From Pseudomonadota bacterium (GTDB lineage Bacteria > Pseudomonadota > Alphaproteobacteria > Rhodobacterales > Rhodobacteraceae): a stretch of DNA of 61,166 nucleotides. Made by a program: the position numbers and the translations under genes. The DNA is taken from positions 1 through 61,166 of the forward strand of contig JAIUPD010000017.1 in assembly GCA_020161615.1 (NCBI GenBank). The letters run 5' to 3'. Positions 54,156 through 61,166 of this stretch are shown here, piece by piece (within the stretch, counting starts at the first letter, position 1; the number at the start of each line of letters is the position of its first letter). The notes below the pieces were generated by a model, which saw nothing but the letters and a program-made list of their open reading frames with translations, did not search any database and was not told the origin of the DNA.

Positions 54156-54854
54156 TCATGCGACGACCGGCAGCGTTTCGACCGCATAGGACAGCCGCAG
54201 CGAGCGGTCGCGGCGCGGGTCGTAGAGTTCGCCCTCGAAATGGGTGCCGGGACGGATCCCGCCCTGCACCGCCAGCGTGCCGCAGAACATCGCATGACCG
54301 GGCGCCAGCTGACGCTCTGCGAAGCCGTAGCGTTCGAACAGATCGCGCGGATTCAGCAGGCCCGCGACGGTCCCCTCCTGATAGAGGCAGCGCTCGCCGT
54401 CGATCACCGCCCAGGAGCGCAGCACCAGCTCGTCCCAGTATTGCTCGACATCCTTGAGGCGCCACAGTTCGCGCGAGACGGGCTTGGCCGCGATCTGCTT
54501 GGAAAAGGCGATGGAATAGGCCTCGAGCTTGCGGTCGGTATGGTCCGACCCCACACCCAAGAGCAGCTCGTCGCCATCGGCGAAGATCACCGCCTCGACC
54601 TCGCCCGAGGTGTCGCTGCCCAGCACCTGCACCGGCTGCCCGGCGTCGCATTGGCAAAGCAGCGCCTCGGCCACGCGATAATAGACCGGCACGGTCGAGG
54701 GCGCGGGCACGCCGATGGCGGCCAGTTCGTGGATATGTTCCTCGACCGCGGCCCGGTCGCGCCCGGCCCAACCGGCCACGATCAGCTGCGCAACGTCGAG
54801 GCGGCGCTCAGCACGGCTGCCCTCGGCGTCCAGAACGGAAAAGGTCATCTGCAT
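54156..54854 (-). CDS. DUF2848-family protein
   Basis: A 232-residue protein that fits DUF2848: LIVAGWAGRDRAAVEEHI, HELAAIGVPAPSTVPVYYRV, GVGSDHTDRKLEAYSIAFSKQIAAKPVS, and a late HAMFCGTLAVQGGI segment like the metal-dependent fumarylacetoacetase fold. The function is not established in the family; a hydrolase or isomerase for a small oxo acid is plausible. It follows the TRAP operon but behind an intrinsic terminator, so it is probably transcribed at a lower level or from its own promoter. Confidence 0.82.
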   Translation of the reverse strand: MQMTFSVLDAEGSRAERRLDVAQLIVAGWAGRDRAAVEEHIHELAAIGVPAPSTVPVYYRVAEALLCQCDAGQPVQVLGSDTSGEVEAVIFADGDELLLGVGSDHTDRKLEAYSIAFSKQIAAKPVSRELWRLKDVEQYWDELVLRSWAVIDGERCLYQEGTVAGLLNPRDLFERYGFAERQLAPGHAMFCGTLAVQGGIRPGTHFEGELYDPRRDRSLRLSYAVETLPVVA

Positions 54855-54871
54855 GGGGGGTATCCTTGGAC

Positions 54872-54906
54872 AGAGAAAAGGGGCCGGCCAATCGCCGACC
54901 GGCCCC
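54872..54906 (-). terminator. Intrinsic terminator of the fourth TRAP operon
   Basis: Eight-bp stem GGGGCCGG (54880-54887) with CCGGCCCC (54899-54906), followed on the minus strand by CTTTTCTCT. It lies between the large permease stop (54927) and the DUF2848 start (54854). Confidence 0.75.
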
Positions 54907-54926
54907 GCAGGTCGCCTGGCGCGGGT

Positions 54927-56216
54927 CTAGCCGCCCGACGCGAGATTGGGCAGGAACAGTGCCAGCCCCGGGAAGGCGATGAGCAGCAGCACCATCACGA
55001 ACATCAGCAGGACGAAGGGGATGGCGCCGACGATCACCTCGTTCAGCGTGCCGCGCCCCCGCACACCCTGCACCACGAACAGATTGAGGCCCACGGGCGG
55101 CGTGATCAGCGCCATCTCGATCAGCACGATCAGCAAGATGCCGAACCAGACCGGATCGAAACCCAGCGAAGTGATCAGCGGCGCGACCAACGGGATGGTG
55201 ATGATCATCAGGGAGAGGGTTTCGATGAAGAACCCGAGGATGATGTAGAAGCCGATCAGCAGGAACAGCGTCTGCATGGGCGACAGTTCGAGCGTGGCAA
55301 TGGTCGCCAGCAGCGAATCCGTCAGCCCGATCGAGGCGAGGATGAAGTTCAGGAAATTGGCCGAGATCATGATCAGCATGATCATGCAGGTGGTGCGCAT
55401 CGTGCCTTCCAGCGCCTCGCCCACCATCTTCCACGACAGCGTTCCGGCCATGAAGGCCATGATCAGCGCCACGACCGTGCCGATGGCCGCAGCCTCGGTC
55501 GGCGTGGCCCAGCCGGTATAGATCGCACCCATGATGAAGGCGAAGAGCACCAGCACCGGCAGCAGATGCACCAGCTTGGCGAAACGCGCGGCCATGGTCG
55601 AACTGCGCCGCTCGCCGCCCCATTCGGGCTTGATCAGGCACATGATCAGGATGGCCAGCATGAAGAGACCGGACAGCACCAGCCCGGGGATGATACCCGC
55701 CATGAACAATTGCGGGATCGAGGCCTGGGCGAGGAAGCCGTAGACGATCAGGTTGATGGACGGCGGCAGCAGGATGCCCAGCGTCCCGCCGGCAGCGATG
55801 GAGCCGGCGAAGAAGCGCTCGTCATAGCCAAAGCGCGGGGCCTGCGGCAGGGCGATGGTGCCGACGGTGGCGGCGGTCGCGACGGAGGAACCCGAGGTGG
55901 CCGAGAACATCGTGGCGGTGCCGATATTGGCGTGCATCAGCCCGCCCGGCATCCAGGACAGCCAGGAATCCAGCGCGTCATAGACTTTGGTGGCGATGCC
56001 CGAGCGCAGCAGCAATTCCCCGATCAGGATGAAGAGCGGGATCGAGACCAGGATGAAATTGGTGCTGGTGTCCCAGATCTGATGGCCGAGCGCCCGGCTG
56101 AGCGGGGCGGCAGCGAATTCCCATTCCAGAACCATCGCCAGGATGAACAGCGCCGCGGCGACCGGGATGGTCAGCGCCAGAAGGCCGAGCAGGACGAAAA
56201 TGGCGGTCAGCAGCAT
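54927..56216 (-). CDS. TRAP transporter large permease (DctM type)
   Basis: A 429-residue permease with ATSGSSVATAATVG, GGTLGILLPPSINLIVYG, GWATPTEAAAIG and ALITPPVGLNLFVVQGV. One base overlaps the small permease stop. Last gene before a true terminator. The operon also holds the UPF0317 gene and lies between the 5-oxoprolinase genes and a LysR gene, so it may import a compound that feeds them. Confidence 0.92.
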   Translation of the reverse strand: MLLTAIFVLLGLLALTIPVAAALFILAMVLEWEFAAAPLSRALGHQIWDTSTNFILVSIPLFILIGELLLRSGIATKVYDALDSWLSWMPGGLMHANIGTATMFSATSGSSVATAATVGTIALPQAPRFGYDERFFAGSIAAGGTLGILLPPSINLIVYGFLAQASIPQLFMAGIIPGLVLSGLFMLAILIMCLIKPEWGGERRSSTMAARFAKLVHLLPVLVLFAFIMGAIYTGWATPTEAAAIGTVVALIMAFMAGTLSWKMVGEALEGTMRTTCMIMLIMISANFLNFILASIGLTDSLLATIATLELSPMQTLFLLIGFYIILGFFIETLSLMIITIPLVAPLITSLGFDPVWFGILLIVLIEMALITPPVGLNLFVVQGVRGRGTLNEVIVGAIPFVLLMFVMVLLLIAFPGLALFLPNLASGG

Positions 56217-56830
56217 TAGCCGTTCCTCCGGTGAAGCGCCACGGCCTCGGCGATGGCCTGTTCGGTCTCGTCCGCGACCGAGACGGTGCCGGTCAGTCGG
56301 TTGATCAGAGCGTGGTCGCGCTCGAACACCAAGGCGACGACGACCCGCAGCAGGATCAGCGCGGTGACGAAGGTGAAGAAGATCAGCCCCGCGACGAACA
56401 GCCCCTGCGGGATCCAGAGGGGTGTTTCCAGCGTAGTGATCGAGGTCGAACCGCGGTTCCAGGAGCGCTGGAAGATGTGGAACATCGCCTGCGAGAGGGC
56501 GAAGGCCATATAGCCCAGCCCCAGCAGCGCGATGATGTGCAGCACGGCCTTGCCCGCCTGCGGCAGGCGGCTGGTCACCAGGTCGATGCGGATATGCGCC
56601 TTGACCAGCAACGTATAGGCAGAGGCCCAGCTCGTGGAGACAGCCAGGGCGTAATACGACAATTCGTCGGCGCCCCAGGTCGAGAGGCCCAGAAGCCGCC
56701 GCGAGAGGATGTCGATGCTGATCAGGAAGGCGGAGATGAGGATTGCTCCGCCCCCGGCATAGACGGCCCAGCGAGAGACAACGAGAGCCCCCGCCAACAG
56801 CCGATCAAGAAGCCGCGACAATGCATGCAT
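56216..56830 (-). CDS. TRAP transporter small permease (DctQ type)
   Basis: A 204-residue membrane protein with four segments, the block ISIDILSRRLLGLSTWGADELSYYAL and a 30-residue C-terminal cytoplasmic tail. It is longer than the other three small permeases here. It follows a GC hairpin after the binding protein gene. Confidence 0.9.
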   Translation of the reverse strand: MHALSRLLDRLLAGALVVSRWAVYAGGGAILISAFLISIDILSRRLLGLSTWGADELSYYALAVSTSWASAYTLLVKAHIRIDLVTSRLPQAGKAVLHIIALLGLGYMAFALSQAMFHIFQRSWNRGSTSITTLETPLWIPQGLFVAGLIFFTFVTALILLRVVVALVFERDHALINRLTGTVSVADETEQAIAEAVALHRRNG

Positions 56831-56854
56831 GGATGGGTTCCGGGATAGGGGTCA

Positions 56855-56871
56855 GGGGGCGCGCCGCCCCC
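56855..56871 (-). terminator. GC hairpin between dctP and dctQ of the fourth TRAP operon
   Basis: Six-bp G5C/GC5 stem with a five-base loop (56855-56871), followed by further CCCGGG dyads to about 56890. Position as in the other TRAP operons; no T-run. Confidence 0.45.
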
Positions 56872-56904
56872 GGGCGCGGGACCCGGGGGCGGCGGCGGGA
56901 TCGG

Positions 56905-57933
56905 TTACTCGGTCAGGACCGCGTCGAGCAGCGGCGCCACGGTGGCGGCGAAGGTCTCGGCGCATTCGCCGGCGCAGCGCTCGTTCCAGCGCGGCAGCAC
57001 CACGTCACGGGTCAGTTCCACGGCGCGGCGCTGGTCGGCCTCGGTGATCTCGACCAGTGTCAGGTTCTGCGCCGTGCCGACCGAGCATTCACCGCCGGTA
57101 TTGCAGGCGATGCCCAACTGGTTATCGGCGACGGCGTTGTTCCAGATCTGGTCTTCCAGCGCGGCGACCTGTTCGCGCAGCAGGGTCTGGGTTTCCGCGT
57201 CGAGGCTGTTCCAGCTGTCGTTGTTGATGGCGAAGCCGACCGGATCCCAGCCGCCGATGGGCAGCGGGTAGAAGTGGGTCGAGACCTCGGACCAGCCGCC
57301 GAAGAACCCGGACAATGTGCCGGTGATGCCGCAATCGATCACGCCGCGGTCCAGCGCCACCGGAACCTCGTTGAAGGCGATGGAGACGCCGGTGCCGCCC
57401 ACGGCTTCGATGAAATCCATGGTCATGCGGCCCGAGCCACGGATGCGCAGACCGGCCAGATCGTCGAGCCCGTTGATCTCGGCCTTGCAGAAGACGACCT
57501 GCGCCGTGAAGGGCGCGACGCCCAGCAATACCGAATCGTAGGCCTCGTCAAAGACGCGCTCCAGATAGGGGCGATAGGCGAGAGAGATTTCGCGGGCCAG
57601 CGCCGGGTCGGCGATGGCGGGGATGTCCAGCCCCTCGACCCGCGGCTCGTCGCCGGCCACATAGTCGATGATCGTTGTGCCGACATCATAGACGCCCTGC
57701 TGCACCATCTCATAGACCGCGGCGCCGCCGAGGCCGAGCCGGTCGAAGGCTTGCACGGTGACATTGATGCGGCCATCACTGGCGGCGGGCAGCGTCTCGG
57801 TCCAGAAGGGCAGTTCGTAGGTCGGATAGAGGCTCGAGGTGCTGAGGCTGCCGACCACGTTCAGGTCGTAGGTCTGGGCCAGGGCGGCCCCCGAGGTGCT
57901 GAGCAGCAGCGCTGCGGCCAAGGCGGTTCTCAT
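56905..57933 (-). CDS. TRAP substrate-binding protein (DctP type)
   Basis: A 342-residue periplasmic protein with signal MRTALAAALLLSTSGAALA (cut near 19). Blocks: MVQQGVYDVGTTIIDYVAGDEP, LAGLRIRGSGRMTMDFIEAVGG with the conserved arginine, and VALDRGVIDCGITGTLSGF. Several cysteines (CKAEIN, DCGIT, GIACNTGGECSVG, NERCAGECAETF) suggest disulfides, unusual for the family. The ligand is unknown; the surrounding genes suggest a small dicarboxylic or lactam-type acid. Confidence 0.9.
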   Translation of the reverse strand: MRTALAAALLLSTSGAALAQTYDLNVVGSLSTSSLYPTYELPFWTETLPAASDGRINVTVQAFDRLGLGGAAVYEMVQQGVYDVGTTIIDYVAGDEPRVEGLDIPAIADPALAREISLAYRPYLERVFDEAYDSVLLGVAPFTAQVVFCKAEINGLDDLAGLRIRGSGRMTMDFIEAVGGTGVSIAFNEVPVALDRGVIDCGITGTLSGFFGGWSEVSTHFYPLPIGGWDPVGFAINNDSWNSLDAETQTLLREQVAALEDQIWNNAVADNQLGIACNTGGECSVGTAQNLTLVEITEADQRRAVELTRDVVLPRWNERCAGECAETFAATVAPLLDAVLTE

Positions 57934-57976
57934 CGTTTTCTCCCGTGTTGGTTAGAGGGTTCTCCGGCGGACCGGG

Positions 57977-58798
57977 TCAGAGGATGGAAAATTCCGTGTT
58001 CTTGCGGTCGGTGACCAGCATGCTGCCCGGCGCATGAGTGATCGCGAACGAGGGCTTGGCCTGGGCGATGACCGCCTGGGGCGTCACGCCACAGGCCCAG
58101 AAGACCGGGATCTCGCCGGCGCGCGGCGGGTTGGGATCGCCGTAATCGGGCTTGGCGATATCGGCAATGCCGATCGCCTCGGGCAGGCCGATATGAATGG
58201 GCGCGCCATGGACCGAGGGGAAGCGCGTGGTGATCTGGATGGCCCGGATCGCCTGCGCCGGAACCAGGGGGCGCATCGACACGACGGTGGGACCATGGAA
58301 CCGCCCGGCCGGGACACAGGCAATGTTGGTGCGGTACATCGGCACGTGCTGGCCGCGCTCGACATGGCGCAGCGGCAGGCCCTCCTGCATCAACGCTTCC
58401 TCGAAGGACAGCGAGCAGCCGATGGCGAAGCTGACTAGATCGTCGCGCCAATAATCGCTGATATCCTTGACCTCGGCCACCAGTTCGCCGTTTTCCCAGA
58501 CGCGATAGGCGGGAAGATCGGTGCGCAGGTCCAGATCCTCGCCCAGCGAGGGCAGGAAGGGGCTGCCGCGCTCGGCCACGCCGATCACCGGGCAGGCGCG
58601 CGGATTGGCATTGGCGAAGCGCAAGAAGTCCTCGGCGTAGTCCTGCGGCAGGATCGCGAGGTTGGCCTGCACATAGCCCGGCGCGGTCCCGGCCGTGCTG
58701 TAGTCGATCTGACCCGCGCGGCAGGCGAGGCGCACATCGCGCCCGGTCGAGCCATGGCCCCAGGAGTCGCGTGCCAAAGGTTTGTTTGTTGCCGTCAT
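57977..58798 (-). CDS. UPF0317 (DUF1445, YcsI-type) putative hydro-lyase
   Basis: A 273-residue protein of the UPF0317 family, which is often labelled a putative hydro-lyase. Motifs: [80 protein letters not shown] and the end [12 protein letters not shown]. In Bacillus subtilis the family member ycsI sits with the 5-oxoprolinase genes, so its presence near pxpABC here repeats a known association. First gene of the TRAP operon; the reaction is not established. Confidence 0.88.
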   Translation of the reverse strand: MTATNKPLARDSWGHGSTGRDVRLACRAGQIDYSTAGTAPGYVQANLAILPQDYAEDFLRFANANPRACPVIGVAERGSPFLPSLGEDLDLRTDLPAYRVWENGELVAEVKDISDYWRDDLVSFAIGCSLSFEEALMQEGLPLRHVERGQHVPMYRTNIACVPAGRFHGPTVVSMRPLVPAQAIRAIQITTRFPSVHGAPIHIGLPEAIGIADIAKPDYGDPNPPRAGEIPVFWACGVTPQAVIAQAKPSFAITHAPGSMLVTDRKNTEFSIL

Positions 58799-58882
58799 GA
58801 TATCGTCCAGGGAACTTTCTTGTTACCGAAAGAAGATCATCCCGCGTTTTGCTTGTCCAATAATGGTACTCGATGCTTTTCG

Positions 58883-58897
58883 ATAAGGATTTCTTAT
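58883..58897. promoter_or_regulatory. Candidate LysR box, UPF0317/LysR promoter
   Basis: ATAAGGATTTCTTAT is a T-N11-A inverted repeat with five-base arms and a five-base spacer, 37 bases before the LysR start and 85 before the UPF0317 start in the 135-base divergent promoter. Confidence 0.6.
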
Positions 58898-58933
58898 AGT
58901 ATTTCTGAGTGTCTGTCAGGCTCAGGGGGCTCA

Positions 58934-59833
58934 GTGACCGATTTCCGCTCGCTCGAATGTTTCTACTGGGTGGCGCGGCTGCAGAGTTTCAGCCGCACGG
59001 CCGAACGGCTGAACACCACGCAACCGGCGATCTCGCAGCGGGTCTCGGCGCTGGAGCACGAGTTGGGCGGCAAGTTGCTGGACCGCAACGGCCGCTCGAT
59101 CACCCTGACCGCGCGCGGCCTTGTTCTGGTTGACTATTGTGAACGGATGCTCGACCTGCGGACCGAGATGCTGACCGCGGTGACGGCGCCGCAGGCGGTG
59201 CGGGGCACGGTGCGGCTGGGCGTGTCCGAGACCATCGTGCGCCTCTGGCTCAACGACTTTCTGGAGCGCGTGCACGGGCTCTATCCCAATCTGGTGATCG
59301 ACCTGTCGGTCGATGTGACCCCGGTGATGCTGGAGCAATTGCTGCGCGGGGATCTGGACCTCTGCCTCTGTCTCTCGCTGACCGAGGATGTGCGAATCGC
59401 CAGCCTGCCGCTTTTCACAGCGCCCCTGGTCTTCCTCGCCTCGACCGAAATGGAGATCGGCGCCGAGCCTCTGGACATCGAAGCGCTGCGGGCGGTGCCG
59501 ATCATCACCTACCCCAAGGCGACCTCACCCTATACGACGCTCATGCGGGCGCTGCACCGCGCCGGCGAGACCCGGCCGCGTATCTATACCAATTCCTCGC
59601 TGGCCTCGATGATCCGCATGACGCTGGACCGGATCGGCATCTGCGCCATCCCTGAAGAGGTCGCCCGGACCGAGATCGACGAGGGCAAGCTGCGGGTGAT
59701 CCGCACGGTTCTGGACCTGCCCGAACACCGTTTCAGCGCCTGCTATCTGCACCGCACCAGCGCCGGGGTGGTCGAGCATCTGGCGATGCTGGCGCAGAAG
59801 GTGGGGCGAAGGGAGGTGCCCCTGGATTTGTAG
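58934..59833 (+). CDS. LysR-family transcriptional regulator
   Basis: A 299-residue regulator starting at the GTG at 58934 after AGGGGG, giving TDFRSLECFYWVARLQSFSRTAERLNTTQPAISQRVSALE at the N-terminus. The inducer domain starts near GTVRLGVSETIV. It is divergent from the UPF0317/TRAP operon and likely controls it through the box at 58883-58897. The nearest upstream boundary of the mobile DNA region is just after its stop. Confidence 0.9.
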   Translation: MTDFRSLECFYWVARLQSFSRTAERLNTTQPAISQRVSALEHELGGKLLDRNGRSITLTARGLVLVDYCERMLDLRTEMLTAVTAPQAVRGTVRLGVSETIVRLWLNDFLERVHGLYPNLVIDLSVDVTPVMLEQLLRGDLDLCLCLSLTEDVRIASLPLFTAPLVFLASTEMEIGAEPLDIEALRAVPIITYPKATSPYTTLMRALHRAGETRPRIYTNSSLASMIRMTLDRIGICAIPEEVARTEIDEGKLRVIRTVLDLPEHRFSACYLHRTSAGVVEHLAMLAQKVGRREVPLDL

Positions 59834-59896
59834 ACGCTTTGCCGCCCAACTTTGAGACAGGAGGCAGAGATGGGGACAAGCTGCTAGAATGGCGAG

Positions 59897-60388
59897 TGAC
59901 CTACCACTGAACTTTCATCCAGCGGCGGCCGGAGCCCAGCGGTCATTTACACCTGTTGGCGTGGGTTGAGCATCGCCCGGCGCGCGGAACCCTCGTCGCG
60001 TGCAGCGGGTCGGGCGATTGCGGTGGTCCGGTGCAGGGCGAAGCCTGCCGGGGTCTGGTAGCCAATGGCCGAGTGGGGCCGCGCGTTGTTGTAGTCGGTG
60101 ACCCAAGCCGCGATCAGATCCCGGGCATGGGCGAGGTTGCGAAATAGCGTCTCATTCAAAACTCGTCCCGCATCCTACCATTGAAGCTTTCGACAAAGCC
60201 GTTCTGCATCGGCTTGCCGGGCGCGATGTAGTGCCATTCGCACCTTGTGCTCGGCGCACCACTTCAAGATCGCGTTCGAGGTCGCTTCGGTGCCGTTGTC
60301 GCTGACGATCATCCCCGGCTTCCCGCGGCGTTCGATCAGCGCGGTCAACTCCCGGGCCACGCGGCGGCCGGAGATCCACGTGTCGGGG
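59897..60388 (-). mobile_element. Remnant of an IS3-family element (transposase OrfB C-terminus)
   Basis: Minus-strand pieces of an integrase-core transposase are present but in three frames: RRVARELTALIERRGKPGMIVSDNGTE (about 60388-60260), [21 protein letters not shown] (about 60245-60165) and NETLFRNLAHARDLIAAW to ALHRTTA (60159-59947). Frame changes occur near 60240 and 60160, so no active enzyme is made. The outer end, TGACCTACCACTGA at 59897-59910, has the look of an IS407-group terminal repeat. The 5' part of the transposase is missing and the element is joined to phage DNA at about 60388-60391. Confidence 0.75.
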
Positions 60389-60390
60389 AT

Positions 60391-61056
60391 GCCCCGCCCG
60401 AAACGCAAAGCCGTGCGACGATCAACACCGAAATCCGCTCCATCGCCCGCATCGCCGGGTTGGACCAGTCCTGGATCGACAGCCAGATTGACACCGCCGC
60501 CGATGCCGACAGCGCCCGTCGTGCGGCCTTCGAGGCGCTGGCGACCCGCAGCGCGCCGACGATCCGCGCCGAACAGGTCCGGGTCGAGATCGGTGACAGC
60601 CACGACGACCCTGCTTTGCGCGCCCGCCAGATGGGCGAGGCCCTCTATGCGCGCATCAACCCTCGCCACGATCTGAGCGAACCCGCCCGCCGCTAGGCCT
60701 ATGCCACGCCGGTGGACATGGCCAAGGAACTGCTGACCCTGCGCGGCGAATCCACCATGGCGCTGTCGCCCGCCAGCCTCGTGACCCGCGCCCTTTACAC
60801 CACGTCCGACCTCCCGATCATCCTCGGCAACACTGTGGGCCGCGTGCTGCGCGATGCCTACCAGGCCGCACCCTCGGGCATCCGACGCCTTGGCCGCCAG
60901 ACTACGGCGCGGGACTTCCGCGCGGTGAACAAGATCATGCTGGGCGAGGCACCGCTCCTAAAGAAGCTGAACGAGGCGGGAGAGATCAAGGCCGGGACCA
61001 TGGCCGAGGCGCGCGAGGCCTACAAGATCGAGACTTGGGCTGACCTGCTCCCCTGA
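60391..61056 (+). pseudogene. Broken phage prohead protease/major capsid fusion gene
   Basis: One frame runs from 60391 to 61056 with a single in-frame TAG at 60694-60696. Before the stop: SRATINTEIRSIARIAGLDQSW and MGEALYARINPRHDLSEPARR; after it: LVTRALYTTSDLPIILGNTVG, AYQAAPSGIRRLGRQTTARDFRAVNKIMLGEAP and GTMAEAREAYKIETW. This is the linker and first part of the capsid domain in protease/capsid fusion proteins of tailed phages. The protease part is missing upstream, and the capsid part ends abruptly at WADLLP, so the fragment is dead. Either part alone could look like a small gene. Confidence 0.72.
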
Positions 61057-61058
61057 AA

Positions 61059-61166
61059 TGTCCTGAAATTTTGGTTAGCCTGTTCTCCAACTGAGGAGAC
61101 AGATGATGAAGAGAAGCCGTTTCAGCGCAGAACAGATCATTGGCATTCTGAAAGAGCATCAGGCCG
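61059..61166 (+). mobile_element. Start of an IS3-family element (OrfA, cut by window edge)
   Basis: Probable terminal repeat from about 61059 (TGTCCTGAAATTTTGG), a GAGGAG ribosome site at 61093-61098, and an ATG at 61103 that opens MMKRSRFSAEQIIGILKEHQA, the typical N-terminus (HTH) of IS3 OrfA. The frame continues past the window end. Whether the element is intact cannot be judged. Confidence 0.75.

Noticed and set aside
60245-60676. Overlapping frames over the IS/phage junction as new genes
   Set aside because: They join unrelated segments in the wrong frame; the IS and capsid readings explain the DNA better.

Overview
The window is a 61 kb piece of a GC-rich alphaproteobacterial genome, most likely a Rhodobacterales member (Paracoccus/Rhodobacter type). 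I infer this from the codon bias, the four three-part TRAP transporters, the RTX plus Hint secreted protein, and the intergenic hairpin/ATTTGG repeats. It reads as a catabolic accessory region: almost every block is an operon of import system, enzymes and a dedicated regulator.

Layout. 0-4 kb: a PIN-like hypothetical, a MetE C-terminal-type methyltransferase and a frameshifted DUF4365 gene. 4-8.5 kb: guanine deaminase with a divergent LysR, then an RTX/Hint protein. 8.9-14.3 kb: amidase plus TRAP transporter (order M-P-Q) and a LysR gene. 14.4-22.2 kb: a TetR gene divergent from a compact hydroaromatic acid operon (quinate/shikimate dehydrogenase, QuiC 3-dehydroshikimate dehydratase, TRAP PQM, type II dehydroquinase) that should carry quinate or shikimate to protocatechuate; a GntR gene closes it tail to tail. 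22.3-38.4 kb: an alicyclic acid region. badH-badI-aliB-aliA-SDR form one operon divergent from badR. A second operon holds badK, a TRAP PQM and an SDR, and is divergent from an acyl-CoA dehydrogenase. Between them lie an FAD dehydrogenase of the 3-ketosteroid dehydrogenase family with an SDR, a divergent AraC gene and a NIPSNAP gene. Together these encode activation and ring opening of cyclohexanecarboxylate to pimeloyl-CoA, possibly with a second, desaturating branch.

38.5-47.4 kb: an amide/amino acid type operon (two PLP aminotransferases, acetamidase/formamidase, DHDPS-family and RraA-family aldolase-like proteins, an SDR lacking its Tyr/Lys) divergent from an amidase, with a LysR gene. 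47.4-59.8 kb: a 5-oxoproline module (PxpA, PxpB, PxpC) with a biotin-dependent carboxylase whose transferase subunit is short, a GntR regulator with a near-perfect 24-bp palindrome in the divergent promoter, a DUF2848 protein, a fourth TRAP system, a UPF0317 hydro-lyase-like protein and a LysR gene. 59.8-61.2 kb: mobile DNA debris, with an IS3-type transposase remnant fused to a broken phage protease/capsid gene, followed by the start of another IS3 element.

The main observations are the alicyclic acid regulon with the same MarR-type operator half-sites at two promoters 9.4 kb apart, the pairing of bad/ali enzymes with a ketosteroid-dehydrogenase-like enzyme, the complete TRAP-linked quinate/shikimate operon, and the carboxylase-linked 5-oxoprolinase cluster. 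All functions are read from motifs and context; no database search was possible.
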